Below are positions 25,091 to 37,250 of a stretch of 64,000 bases of DNA, piece after piece. Source of the stretch: Lobosporangium transversale. Its lineage: Eukaryota > Mortierellomycota > Mortierellomycetes > Mortierellales > Mortierellaceae. How positions within the stretch are numbered: position 1 is the first letter of the stretch; each line of letters starts with the position of its first letter. The position numbers and the translations under genes are program-made. The stretch is taken from positions 1 to 64,000 of the forward strand of contig NW_019029030.1 of assembly GCF_002105155.1 (NCBI RefSeq), written 5' to 3'. The notes below the pieces were generated by a model that saw nothing but the letters and a program-made list of their open reading frames with translations, had not been told where the DNA came from and ran no database searches.

Positions 25091-25780
25091 AGAGCTGAAC
25101 AAGTTTAGAGAATATATTATATATGGCCGAACTGATGAAAAGAAAAAAGAAAAAAAATACCTGCACCCCTCTTTCTTAACTTTCGACTATCGTCTAGTAA
25201 AGGCTCAAGATAGTTGTAGATATCGACAGGCTTCCCGACTAGGCGCAAATAAAATGCCCCCAAGGCACGTAGATATCTAGGGAAAAAAAAAAGGCTGTAC
25301 TGTCAGTTTTTTTTTTTTTTGTAGGACATGAACATGGGAACATGTGGTGTCTTTCTTCATATTAACCCATCGACTTACTTATTATTATCAGACTCTGTCA
25401 GGCCTGTGATGTACTTGATCACAATCTCCTCGCGGGGCTGAATTTGCAATAGTTTGAGAACAAGGCAGATGAACTCTGTAGGTTTCTGGACTCCATATTG
25501 ACCGCCAATGTACTTAAGCTCGTAAGCCTTCTCAATAATTGAGGATTCTAAGTTTTCAAAGTACAAATCACAGTTAGCTGGAAGAAATAAAAAAAAAGGC
25601 TAGTTGATGCGTATCCTTGCATCGTGTCGTTATTAATCCCATACCTGTTAAGCCAAAACAGTGTTCTTTCCAGTAGGTTGATTCATATATGCGAGTCCTG
25701 AGAATCTTTTCAATTAGGAACTGTGGGTCTGTTCCATGAATCTGGATAGCATCCCGCACTGTCTTATTGTCCATAGCCAT
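24491..25780 (-). CDS. PRP38: Pre-mRNA splicing factor PRP38 with RS tail
   Basis: Four minus-strand exons: 25780-25645, 25577-25379, 25276-25161, 25047-24491, giving 335 residues. The PRP38 domain covers residues ~1-175, with family blocks AIQIHGTDPQFLIEKILRTR, STYWKEHCFGLT, ELKYIGGQYG, CLVLKLLQIQP, GAFYLRLVGKP and YSIIHMDEFIDDLLREER all in order. The C-terminal third is an Arg-Ser dipeptide tail. PRP38 is a U4/U6.U5 tri-snRNP component needed to activate the spliceosome. The RS tail resembles the animal/plant PRP38A arrangement, while budding yeast Prp38 lacks it. Every intron has GT-AG ends; intron 3 holds a 29-nt poly(T) in the sense direction. The start is supported by conserved MAMDNKTVRDAIQIHG. 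Confidence 0.96.
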
Positions 25781-26041
25781 GGTGGATGGTAGTTTTCTCC
25801 CTTCAGTCCAATGAATTTAATGGTCTTTCCTGTGAAATATGTATGCTATCGATGTTGGTTGATGTCGATGTAATGTTCGTTTTCTTACATGCTTAAAAGT
25901 TTCAGTAATGTCTAATGTTTTAAATTGCCGTGCTCAGCCACACCTTCCGAAATGCAACTTTTTTTTTGTATATCCATCCTATCTTTCCTTCCCTTCCCCT
26001 TCCTCTTCCCCTTCCCACCTGTTCCATCTCAGGACATCACC

Positions 26042-27322
26042 ATGGTCGTCAGGAACATTGCAATCTTTACTGGAGGTGCCGTCATTGGTGCTGTTGCCAT
26101 GGGTGGTTACTTCAAGTCTAAGCAAGAGACTAAGCCCGTACCCCTGACGACCCAACAGCAACAGCAACAGACGCCGACTGTCCCAACGCCACAATATACA
26201 CCATTATCCCAGGTGCCCATCAAAAATACGAATATTTCTTCACCATCTCCATCACCCCCTGTAGTTATACGCCCCCCTCCAGGTCTCCCTGCTGGTAATT
26301 CGCGCAAGATTTTACCTTTTGGATTTCCGGGTATGGTATCTTTTCACATTCCTTGTCTTTTTTTTTTTTTTTTTTTTTTTTTTTCAGATATGATCAGAGC
26401 ACTATCCAAATAACTAACCTATCGAGTTTAAAAAAAAAAAAAATAGGACCAGTGAACGATGTATTTTCAAGAGAGGCATATGTCGCTTCTTATAATGTAA
26501 CCGATCCAAGTTGAGCCAAAAAGGAAAATTGTTTATATGAGCAAAAAAAAAAGCCCCTATCAACTAACTTTATTTTGAACTCATGTCTTCAACTTTTCTA
26601 TCATGAAAAATACACAGCGCCAATTTCGTCACCCCAACTGGGTCGCTGAACATCTTACTGCAGCATCTTTAGTAGCAGGTGATGGCGTTGTTCGGGGTAA
26701 TAATTTTATGGAAGATACCCTCATCCCTGACCTGTACAAGGCTCATCTAGCGGATTACTTCCGTTCAGGATATGATCGTGGCCATATGGTCCCTGCAGCG
26801 GATTGCAAGAGAAATCAGAACGCCATGGATGAAACGTTTTATTTATCCAACATTGCACCCCAAGTCGGCAATGGCTTCAATCGTGATTATTGGGCTCATT
26901 TTGAGAATTTCTGTCGAAATCTGACAAAAAAATATTCAGATGTTTATGTCATTACTGGACCACTGTATCTTCCACAACAGGACCCGACAAACGGCAAGTT
27001 TTTTGTAAAGTACGAAGTCATTGGCAATCCTCCTAATATTGCAGTTCCCACACATTTCTACAAGGTTATTTTGACGGACAAGGGCAATGGTGATATGACA
27101 ATCGGCGCTTTTGTTCTACCAAACGACAAGATACAGAATGAGGTCCCACTCACAGCTTTCCAAGTACCAGTTGAAGCTGTGGAAAAGGCTTCTGGACTCA
27201 AGTTCTTCGAGATGTTGGAGCGGAAGGCCCTAAAGAACTTGTGCAAGGATACAGAGTGCAAGATTTTGATCCATCCCAAGAGTCTCCAGAACAGAGATCA
27301 AAAGGCGCTCCCTGCGCATTAA
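26042..27322 (+). CDS. NUC1: Mitochondrial DNA/RNA non-specific endonuclease (endonuclease G / NUC1)
   Basis: Three exons: 26042-26330, 26447-26496, 26618-27322, giving 347 residues. The N-terminus (MVVRNIAIFTGGAVIGAVAMGGYF) is a single hydrophobic anchor typical of inner-membrane-tethered EndoG, followed by a Gln/Pro-rich linker. The nuclease core has the catalytic DRGH motif (residues ~166-169) and the metal-ligand Asn region (NQNAMDETFYLSNIAPQ). RHPNWVAEHLT is the conserved entry to the fold. The enzyme is a Mg-dependent nuclease of the mitochondrial intermembrane space, acting in mtDNA turnover and cell death. Exon 2 is only 50 nt; its borders are fixed by the conserved SYN-RQF-RHPNW junction. 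Intron 1 contains both a T26 and an A13 run. Confidence 0.95.
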
Positions 27323-27479
27323 ACTCTATTGCAGAACCATTATAGATACCGGCGTTATGATTGCAAGGATAGTTATATGTATTACTCCCATTAGATATTT
27401 TAATAGACGTTACTGAAAGAAAAAAGAAATACAAAAATAGAATATGTACAATCTATTATACATCAATGATAAATGACTT

Positions 27480-28168
27480 TCACGCTTCCTCCAGTTGCTC
27501 TATCTGATCCTCCAATCGCTTCAGTGTGATATTTGCTTCAGTACCCTGGCCTGTGGTTGAGTTTAGGGTCAAATCACCATGGAAGAGTCGAGCGTACTAT
27601 TTGAAGAGATAAACAGAATTAATTTACATGAAGCATATCATATAAAAGATTTGACTATTGAAATTGAAAACAAAACAAATATATTAAAAAAAGCCATTTA
27701 CCAGTTTGGATGTAGCTAAACCAAATCCGAAACCACAGAGTGGCAGATTCTCACCCAGCGTGGCATTATGTGGCTTCTTTTCAACCGCCGTCATTATGGA
27801 ATGGAAATCGATACAGACAGTGTTGGATGCAGTCGTGAACATATAATTGAAAGGCTTGACTACTTTTTCTGAAGGCATTCCTATATTATTGAATATTGAT
27901 CCCACAAGGCTTGTAAGTTTTTTTGTAATGACGATAAAAAAAGAGTAAAAAAAAAAAACATAATAGAATTCATGATTATGAGACTTGCCTCCACCATAAT
28001 CTTTAATTGTAATATTAAGGTCACCATTCGCAGTCGATAATAATCTAATCTGAATATCTAATTGATTCAAACGAGACGCTTTGTCAGATTTCGGCAAATC
28101 CTTCTCCTGAAAACATTCTAGTCTTCCAGTTGTACTAATATATTTCACAAAAAAAAAAAAAAAAGCAG

Positions 28169-28201
<33 letters not shown>

Positions 28202-28987
28202 AGAGAGAGATGTTTACCTGGATAAGTTGATTGATCCAATCCATGGAATTCCGCGGTAGCGCGCATGGCGTTCTTCAGCAATTCAAACAAGATATGATGC
28301 AACAACGCAGGCACAACTGGAAATCGCACATTCCTGCCTCCAACTTCTTTTACATGCTCAATATGTATGTTTGGTGGGAACACAGTATTGTAATGCTGAA
28401 AGAACACAAATTGAGCTGACTGAGCTGCCTTCAAGATCAATGCCTCGATGTCACATTGCGGTTCAATGATACCAATTCTTTGAGAATGAGCGCTTGAGGG
28501 GGTTGAGAGATATGCTGAAGCTGAAGCTGGGGGTGGGGCTGAGGGAGGAGAGGAAGGCTCATTCAAATGATAAAACTGATGTTGTAGAGCCAGATGATGT
28601 CCGACCATGATTCGAATTCCAAGTCGACCACGATTGAATGCATTTAAAAAGTGCTGGATTTCCTCTGAAGGCTTGTTGCGGTTGTCTTGATAACGCTTGA
28701 AGAGACTTATTCCATGCGCCATACTAATCACATCTAGTGTATTTAAGGTAGTGATGATAAAAAAGTCAGGTCGATACTACAACATCTACGACTCGAAAGG
28801 AGGATATTTTTTCTTATGATTTGCTACCTTGCTTGTGACGATTTGTAATATTTTGGAGTAGCTCAGCATATTCTTTTTGCATGGAAAACTTCAATGACTC
28901 CTTGTCATCTATATCTAGATCGTCACGGAGACAGGTGTTGGAGGAGAGGAAACTGATATTCACAAAATAAATTAATAAAGTTTGCCC

Positions 28988-29024
<37 letters not shown>

Positions 29025-29761
29025 GCGCAGCTCAAAGAATTCAGACGGTGATTCAATTAAGCTTACAAAAGGTGACCGTTGTCCGAAAAGGTCTGTAACT
29101 CTTCAAATGACCTGGAATAGTTCTTGATCAAGTTCATGAATGGCTCAGTCTCCTTTAATTCACCAGGTAGATTAGTAAGCTCAATGATCCGTTTCGAAAA
29201 TCGAACAGGGAGCTCTCGGTTCAAGAAAGCCAGGTTTTTGAGTAGAGCCTTCGAGCTGAGATGCTGACCTAGTTTGAGGCATTGAGCCATTGATAAGGGA
29301 GTTTCCCTACGGGTGGCAACAAGTTTTATTCGCTGCATGTTGATATGAGATGGTGACCGAGTCCCAGCAGTAACAGTTGTAGTGGTAGCAGTATCAGGAG
29401 CAACAGTAGTATTGGCAGTAGCTGAAGCAGTAGTAGCGGCAGAAGCATTAGAAGGACCAGAGGAACTAGAAGTGCCAGCAGTAGCGGTGGTGGTTGGATG
29501 TAGATGTTCTTGAACGAGATTTGGTTGATAAGATATTGCTGCGCTTGCATCAAGTGTGGACAATAGTCGACTTTGAGGCAGCTTTCGAGGAAAGACATGT
29601 GTATGGACATAGCATGGCCTTGTTGTAGGTTTGTGTAATGTGGGCAACGTCCGCATTGTCGCTACTCTCTGAGGATTGGGAAGAGTCCATTGGTGATGAA
29701 AATGCATCCCATGACGCGAAATATTATTTGAAATTCGGATAGAACAAGAAACCGCTGTCAT
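27480..29761 (-). CDS. Mitochondrial 2-oxoacid dehydrogenase kinase (PDK/BCKDK family)
   Basis: Six minus-strand exons: 29761-29067, 28952-28828, 28733-28218, 28117-27989, 27880-27702, 27596-27480, giving 586 residues. The basic, Ser-rich N-terminus fits a mitochondrial presequence. An Ala/Thr/Ser-rich linker (residues ~89-137) is unusually long. The BCKDK/PDK N-terminal bundle follows (LPVRFSKRIIEL; RHKQDVISMAHGI; RGRLGIRIMVGHHLAL). The GHKL ATPase domain has the N box ELLKNAMRAT, the G1 box DYGGG and the G2 box GFGFGLATSKLYARLF. Family members phosphorylate and inactivate pyruvate or branched-chain 2-oxoacid dehydrogenase; I cannot tell which substrate. Intron 4 (27988-27881) starts with GC rather than GT. 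The kinase is longer than usual (~400) because of the linker. The borders of exons 2 and 4 are less certain than the rest. Confidence 0.9.
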
Positions 29762-29979
29762 TTTTGAATGAATGCAATGCAATGAGAATAAAGAATGGAG
29801 AGAAGTAAGTTTTCTTTCTCTGTCTCTCTCTCCTATTTATTGAATTTATAGAGGCGTGTGAATTCATTCTGTCTTGATCCGTTTTCCTCCACATCGCCCG
29901 CGTTGGTCGGTGCGCGCGCACATGCTTTTGATTCATTTGTGTCAAGAATATGTAGACTCAACCCCTTGATAATGAGTCT
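29762..29979. other. Short gap between two minus-strand genes
   Basis: 217 bp between the kinase start and the stop of the C8orf76-like gene upstream on the same strand. CT-rich on the plus strand; no TATA box seen. Confidence 0.4.
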
Positions 29980-30884
29980 TTATTTGTCCCGGACTGAGAG
30001 CCCATTCACATCGTCATTGTCCTCGTCAGTTCCACCTCCAGAAGCAGAAAAGTCTACCAATTGTGTATCCCATGAGTTGACGATAAACTCTACAATCTCC
30101 AAAGCTGATTCACTTTCTTCCTTTAGACCTTCACCATTTGCTTGCTTCATCCTCTGAAGTAGCTCTAGAGCTGGGATGACAATCTTGTTCTCATAATCTT
30201 CTAACCGTCGATGCTTCAAGTCTTGGTCTTGTAAGCTACTCTCGAACTCTTTCAACTGGCTAGCTGAGTCATACATCTCCAGCTCACATTCACGCTCCAA
30301 GACTCTCCGTAGGTCATCAATGGTTCTTAACTCTTGATCAAACCGGACTTTTGCATAGCTGACATTCGACCACGTGGATACAAGCATTAGATAACGGGCT
30401 CGCAGAATGCTGATTAAAGCCAAAATTTTTACCCTCCGAAGATCCACGCCATAGGAACATAACGTTAATGAAGGATATGGTCTAGATATTAAGGTTGGTA
30501 TTGATAGCTTTGGTTCTGACTGGAATATTAGTGCTTTTGAAGACTGATGCAAACATTCTCCAAGAGCTTTCCAAATAGAGTAATTGCTACTCTTTGTCTT
30601 TTGAAATTGAACCAGATTGAGTGCCGCAGCTAGTATAAACAAGCCAGTTAAGGAAGGAGTAGATAACATGAGTTCATAGTCTGTATATGAGCGAGTTTTG
30701 CAGCTGATTGAGTAAATAAGCAAACCGATGAATACGGTCAATACCATTGTAGCGTCCAACTGCTATAAATGCCTTGGCCTTAAGAAATACAGTTCCAATA
30801 TCTTGCAGCGTCTACAAATACAATATCCATTCACCAGTTGGACCAGAAGGTCTATCGTTAATATATATATATATTAAGGCGCGC

Positions 30885-30917
<33 letters not shown>

Positions 30918-31298
30918 GACCCGATCTGATTTCGGATTTGAATAAGACCTACAAGCTCATCGGCAAATGCTGCAGCTTCGTCCAACTTGTTTAACTTGAG
31001 TGCACAGCGGAGAGCCATCTCTTGCATCTCCTTCGAATCCGTTACCTTTAATATGTTTGATGTTCTTTCAATCTCAGTTTCGGATTGTTCAATTCTATCT
31101 ATCAGATTCAGTTGATTTTGCAAAGATACGACGCGACAATATTCCTTTGCGATCTCGTATGCGTCCTGATACTGATGTAGCATATAATAATGATCAGCCC
31201 TCATCTTGACTTTGTTGGCACCATTCTTATCATTTTGCATAACTTCAAGCACTGAGGCGCCTGTTTGGTGAAACCACTTTTTTGTTGTTGTTGGTTGT

Positions 31299-31332
<34 letters not shown>

Positions 31333-31572
31333 TTATAAGAATTAGCATTCAGAAAGACGTGAAAAGCTATTAAGTAATACCCTTCTCCTTTTGAGCATAA
31401 CTGGCGAATTTATTTTTACCCCATCCGCGTCTATCTGAGCATGATACTCCTCCGCAGAAGGTGCCTTTGACTTTACAACTTTGGCTTTTGCTTTCGCTGG
31501 ACAGAAGATGTCATTGAATTCCTCATCTTCATCCGATGCAAGTCCGAAGCTGAAGGGAAAACTATCTTCCAT
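29980..31572 (-). CDS. C8orf76-like TPR protein
   Basis: Four minus-strand exons: 31572-31381, 31276-30953, 30811-30745, 30680-29980, giving 427 residues. An acidic N-terminus (ASDEDEEFNDIF) is followed by WFHQTG, then helical repeat-like sequence (KVKMRADHYYMLHQYQDAYEIAKEYC; MQEMALRCALKLNKLDEAAAFADEL) and a conserved block NYSIWKALGECL. The order (WF motif, TPR-like helices, HP-N-x-W-like block) resembles the uncharacterised animal protein C8orf76, which is also ~380 residues. This is my reading of a weak similarity. The molecular role is unknown. Introns 1 and 2 each carry a long sense-strand poly(T). Exon 2 begins at TGG after a weak AAAAAG acceptor, chosen because it restores both the frame and the WF motif. 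Confidence 0.75.
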
Positions 31573-31889
31573 GGTTGTAATAATATTAAAACAAGACAAT
31601 TGCACATTTGCATCACCATTGCTGTGTCATGTCAACTATTTTTTCAATCCCCTTAAACACAATCTTATTGGGTACAAGTTGGTGGCAACATCGAAACCGG
31701 ATATTAGAAAAAATCAGGCCATTCTTTTTTTTTCTCAGACGATGTAAAAAAAGATCAGCTTATTCAGCATTCATCTACCATTCCGTTCTCATTCCATCTT
31801 TTCATTACCTCTTTCTCTTCTTCTCTCTTTCTATCTCTTTCCGATTGTATTGTTAACATTGATTGCATTCCTAAATCTTTTTAAACATA

Positions 31890-33624
31890 ATGTCCAGTAA
31901 AACCTCTAAAGGATTCAGGCGCACGCCGCCAAATCCTGCTCCCGAGTATGAGTTCCTCGGGCCACCAGGTGCTGTCGGGATGCTCGTCTTCCTCCCTTTA
32001 GTTACCTATGCTCTCTACTTTAATTGTCGCGAGGGCTTCGGATGCATTCCGGCCTTCTGGGACCCCAAGGATGGATTTTGGCCCTCTATCGGCGCCAATC
32101 CAGCATCATATCCCGCAGATCTCTGGAACTTTCTCAGCTCCACCTGGGATATGAAAGCATTCTATGTCTATTCAGCCTATATGGCTTTTCTCTTTATCTC
32201 CTTTTTTGTCATCCCTGGCGATGTAGTTGAGGGAACTGTTGTCGGAGGCGTTGGTGGGTCACCTCTAACAAAGGATAGATCCAACTATAAGCTCAAGTAC
32301 AAAGTCAACGCTTTAAGGACCATGATGTTGATCTTTGCACTTATAGCTGCAACAGTATACACCAAGGGTGTGAAGCCTTTCTTGTTTCTGTATGATCATT
32401 TCCTAGGCTTGATCACAGCCTCTCTGGTCTGGACCTATGGTTTGTCAATTTTTGTCTACATCTGGTCATTCCTTCCAGATAGCAACGGTCAAGAAAAGAT
32501 CCTTGCTTGTGGTGGTAACACCGGCAATATGATTTATGATGTAGGTTTTTTTTTGTCTAACGAACTTGCATCCCCGAATTTCCCTAGGCAAATTTGTAAG
32601 CCTAACTGGTCCTTCTCCCTTTTCCTCTTTTTCTCTGTAGTTTGTTCTTGGACGAGAGTTGAATCCCCGTTTCAGTGCATCTCCTGACTCGACTTTTGAC
32701 ATTAAGCACTTTATTGAGCTTCGCCCAGGCCTTATCGGCTGGATAATTCTCAACTTTGGCATGGCCTGCAAGCAATATCATGAACTTGGACGTATCACGA
32801 ACTCGATGGTTGCCGTACAATTGCTTGAAGCTTTCTACGTACTAGACTCACTATGGAATGAGCCTGCAGTCTTGACTACCATGGACATTACTACAGATGG
32901 CTTCGGCTTCATGCTTGCCAATGGTCTGTTGACTTGGCTACCCATGAATTACTGTATCCAGGCTCGTTACTTGGCTACCTTCCCTCTCGATATGGGTTTG
33001 GTTCATTGTGCCTTGGTCATTATCACTCAATGCATCGGATACATTATCTTTAGGGGAGCCAATGGTCAAAAAAATCGTTTTAGGCTCTATGGACCTTCTG
33101 CCCCTCAAAATAGAGGTAATATTCAATTGTTTAATTTATTGTTAGGCCATTGTTAATACCCCATGCATATGATGTGCTTAACAAAAAAAAAATCTGTACC
33201 TTTATTATAATGCAAATAGGCATAAAATATATGGAGACCGCATCGGGATCAAAGCTGATGATCAGCGGCTGGTGGGGCACAGCTCGCCACTTCAACTACT
33301 TTGGCGATTGGCTTATGGCTCTCGCATGGTCATTGCCCTGCGGTAAGTTGATCCTAATACATGCTTTATTATTATTATTGTTGTTTTTGTTTGATATTTA
33401 ATATTTACAAGGTGTTTTTCTGACACGTCTTTATGTATTGTCGGATTGATGATTGCCATACAGGCTTTGCAAGTCCTCTCCCTTATTTCTATCCCATTTA
33501 TTTTGCTGCCTTGCTATTCCATCGTGAGCTGAGAGATGCGGAAAAGTGCCGTAAGAAGTATGGCAAGGATTGGGACAAGTATTGCGAAATCGTGCGATGG
33601 CGCATCATTCCTTACATTTATTAG
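31890..33624 (+). CDS. ERG24: Delta(14)-sterol reductase (C-14 sterol reductase)
   Basis: Four exons: 31890-32540, 32641-33115, 33220-33342, 33464-33624, giving 469 residues. The protein is polytopic with about eight or nine membrane helices. Family blocks are LGRELNPR (here split by intron 1), [57 protein letters not shown] and the C-terminal [25 protein letters not shown]24 uses NADPH to reduce the C14=C15 double bond left when CYP51 removes the 14-alpha-methyl group. It acts in the ER and is the target of morpholine fungicides. It fits ERG24 better than the related ERG4 or DHCR7. The substrate-forming enzyme CYP51 is encoded 12 kb downstream on the same strand. Confidence 0.96.
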
Positions 33625-33994
33625 CTTACTTAATCTCCCTGGATTTGGTGAATAGAAATATCTGAACAATATTAGATCTTTTATTAAAAATAAAATAAAA
33701 TAAAAAAATAAGTGTAGTGTCTGACTATCATAAACGCGTTTCTTTAAATTTTACTTCAAACCACAAAGCCCACATCTCTCTCATACCACCACTTTGTCGA
33801 TCCTTATACACTAATTGCTACTCAACTCGGGACATAGTGATCATCAGACATCTCCCAAGTCACCCTCTGCCCTATCTGGGATATGGTGTTGAACAGTCCA
33901 AGCATCCTGAGCATAAGAACCATAAGAAAGAATAGGACAAGCATGACAATCGGCATATAGTGCCGCAAATACTGGTCGATCCATCTCGTGACAG

Positions 33995-34838
33995 CTACTT
34001 GCATTTTCTGCTCTGCATATATAACATGGCAACTTCTCTCCGGACATGTTGGATCTCTTGATCTAGGTAATGCTGCCTATTATAGATGTGAATAGATAGT
34101 TCATCCTGTCTCTGCTGGTTCTGTAGAATAATGGACAATATTCGTAAGGCCCATTGACCGCTAGCCGCATCCAACAGAACGAAGGATGAATACCCTTCCG
34201 CTTGAGGTAGTGGTTGTCCTTCATTTTCATCCGTGGTATTAGACATGTCATCCATACTACCAAGCGTGCTGTCCAGAGATCCTACCTCGTCATCAACATA
34301 TTCGTTTTCGCTTCTGTTGAAGCAGATCAGATCAGTGTTGGTGGCTGCATCGGGGCCGGAAATCTGCGATAATGGCTCACTTAAATCGTTTAAGTCCATG
34401 TCATTCTGTCTTTGTAACTGTGGCCCAGGACTATCTGATGGACAAGACGTAGCCTCTGTCAAGCTTCCCTCCACGGTGGGCTGTGTTTCTAATAGCGCAT
34501 ACAAAGGCGTTATAAAAGGACCGTCCGGAAGCGAATCCTGACCTCCATGGTTCCCACTCTCGCTCTCAGAATTGCTCGGAATGGCTTCAATAGAGTCCCT
34601 ATCCTCAGGAAGATGAATATCGCAAGCTGAAGATGCACTAATATTTTCATTCCCAGGATGTGGACCTTCACTTTCCTTTTGGTCATCACGCGTAACTCGC
34701 TCATCAATGGATGTTCCCAAAGAGAAGTCGGGATCACTGTCACTGAGCTCGTCCAGCAAGGACTAGGATAGAATAAAATTTTGTTAATCATTTTTGCTCG
34801 CCAAATCGTTATTTCTTTCATGGAACCAAGCTACATTG

Positions 34839-34869
<31 letters not shown>

Positions 34870-36662
34870 CCTTTACCTGTGCACAAAGCTCGTCAGAGGA
34901 AGAATGATTACTAGAGGTTTCGGAGGCATGACCTTGCATGGTATTCATCCAGAGCTTCTCCAGATGCTCAGTAAGTTTAATATTCTTGTCCATGACCCAA
35001 ACAAGTTCACACTTCATGGTCGTGCAACTGTTCCGTAATCCCTCTATCTCATCCTTACAGCGAACAATTTCTTGTTCCAACTGTAGTTTACAGGGAAAGA
35101 ATGAGACAGAGAAAAGAAAGACCTTAAATTCATTTCTTTTATTTTTATTTATTTTTTTATCAAGTTACAAGATAAAAAAAAAAGGGATCAGAGCACTGCT
35201 TACTCGATCAACGTTGGCCTTTGTTTCCGAAGTGGCCCTGGTTTTGATATCAAGCTCCTGCTTCAATTTGTCTACTTCGGCTTGCAACTTAATGTATTTT
35301 TGGGGATTTTCTTTCGCAACACTTTTAGCTCTTGATTCCAATTTCTGAATCTCTGAACACTTTTCCTGACAAATCTTCTCCAACTGCCATGGAATATTAA
35401 AAAAATGCGGTATAGACCATCTTTTGTTTGTTAGTAAAAAAAATAATCCACAATTGTATACCCTTCATTGATTCATTTGGGAGAAAGAGAGGCTCACTTC
35501 TTCACATCGTCTGGCATTGCTTCGCTCTGCTTTTCGAAGCCTTTTGATTTTCTTCTCGGCTTCCTTGAATTTCCGACTCTTTTCCTCTGCCTGTTCCCTG
35601 ACCCTAGTCATTTCCTCTTCATATTCTTCACACCTTCTGAACGTATTTCTACGATCAATATCAATTCGCTCTATCACCTCTAGCAATTCGACATTTTCAT
35701 CCGTCTAATTTTTTAATAAAACGAAAAAAAGAGAAAAAAAAAGAAAGAAAGAAAATCAAGTTAGTAAGAAAAAAAAAAAAAAAGAAGACTTTCAAAGCAT
35801 AAAACTTCGTTTCATCAAGTCGATTACGCACAACTTTTGATGGTACAATGTCACCGCCTACACCCTCGAAAGAAGTTGGTTCTCGCAGGTTTGGCGAATT
35901 GTTACTGATTGTCGAAGAAGCAAAAGCGCCTATGATATCCTGTAGCCCTCCGCCGAGATGAATGGTGGGGATTGAAATATTCAGGTGCCGTCTCATTGAT
36001 ATGGTGCTGCCTTTGGTAGAGATGTGAGGGGGTGTTATGAGCGATGTTACTACAGACTTTGGTGTTGTTATTGCTGTTGCTGTTATTGAAAATGGTAAAG
36101 TAATGGATTGTTTAGATTCCACAGAGCAGCTGTTCATAATGTCTGTGGCAGAAGCAGCAGCAGCAGCAGCGGTGGAATGCAAGGCTTGATTTCGACAGCG
36201 ATTTGAGGGGGATTCGATGTTTGGTTGTCCCAAAGAAATACTTATAGCCATTGTGGCCTCTATAGTTCCTTGCTTGGGAAGAAGCGACGCTCGTCTATGT
36301 TCGGCCGTCTCGCCATAATCAGGATTATTCACAGAACCACACCCGGGTACGACAACAGGCGACGATATTTCCTCTTGGCATTGTTTCTGTTGCTGTTGTT
36401 CTCCCTTTTTTGACATCTCTTCAAAGACGCTAATAGCCAAACATGGAGCCTGCTCGCTACTACATGATTCCTCCATAGTGCACGGTCGCAACGAATAACC
36501 TGATTCAACGGTTTGGCAAAAGGCACGGCTTTGATTCGCTTGACTTGATGGGGAATCATTATCGTAATGATCCTTGCTGGGAGAAGTGGACCCTAGCACT
36601 GTCTGAGGCTGCTCTTGGTTAGCATTTGAAGATAGCGATGTCTTCTCAGAGGTGTGATCCAT
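33995..36662 (-). CDS. Coiled-coil protein, probably with a C-terminal membrane anchor in another frame
   Basis: Five minus-strand exons: 36662-35790, 35704-35498, 35383-35204, 35080-34877, 34762-33995, each a whole number of codons, giving 743 residues. The first ~290 residues are Ser/Thr/Gln-rich and disordered. Exons 2-4 encode a continuous coiled coil (ENVELLEVIERIDIDRRNTF; EEYEEEMTRVREQAEEKSRK; LQAEVDKLKQELDIK). Exon 5 is acidic and disordered, ending in a helical segment QQRQDELSIHIYNRQ. The frame stops at 33995, but the next frame opens at once with a strong membrane helix (YMPIVMLVLFFLMVLMLRML) that would make it tail-anchored. One missing A in an AAAA run near 34003 would explain it. 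Family not recognised; Golgi/ER tethers have this layout, but that is speculation. Confidence 0.7.
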
Positions 36663-37250
36663 GTCTTTATGTGCTTCAAACTGTGTCTATTTGCAGGATG
36701 TTCTGATAAAAAAAAAATAGGCTTTCAAATATGAACAGTTCACATCACAAAATGAAATAAGACAGATACCAGCTTTGTATGAGAGACAAAGGTTTGCTTA
36801 CCGATGAGACCTCTGTTGTCCTTAACAGGCATTCGGACAGACAATTTAGCGTTCTGAAGCCTTCTTACTTGTAACTTTATAAGTTATGTTTCTAAAAGGC
36901 GCTCTCTTCGCTGCGGTCAACGACTATTTTTATATGTTGTAGAGACAGTTCTTTTGTTTAATCTGCTTTTCTGGCAATCAGTGAAACTAAATGATTAAAG
37001 AACAATGTTTTCAATCAAATGGTGATGTTGATCAAGTCACTCTACTAGGATCTTTTGCAAATAGCCAGATAGATTAGTTTTTTTTTTGTTTTGTTTTATT
37101 ATGCTAAATGCTCATGTCCATGTTGTAATGCTAAATGGTATTCCTTATATACATCGTGCAAATTTCCACGACACCTAATCTCTTCATCCTCCCAGCTTTC
37201 TCTCTTTCTCACTCTATCTACATTTCCTATTAATTGCCGTGTTTTTAATC
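36663..37250. other. Intergenic, no gene seen
   Basis: 590 bp between two minus-strand genes. AT-rich, with CT-rich DNA at 37170-37230. It should contain the promoter of the coiled-coil gene. Confidence 0.5.
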
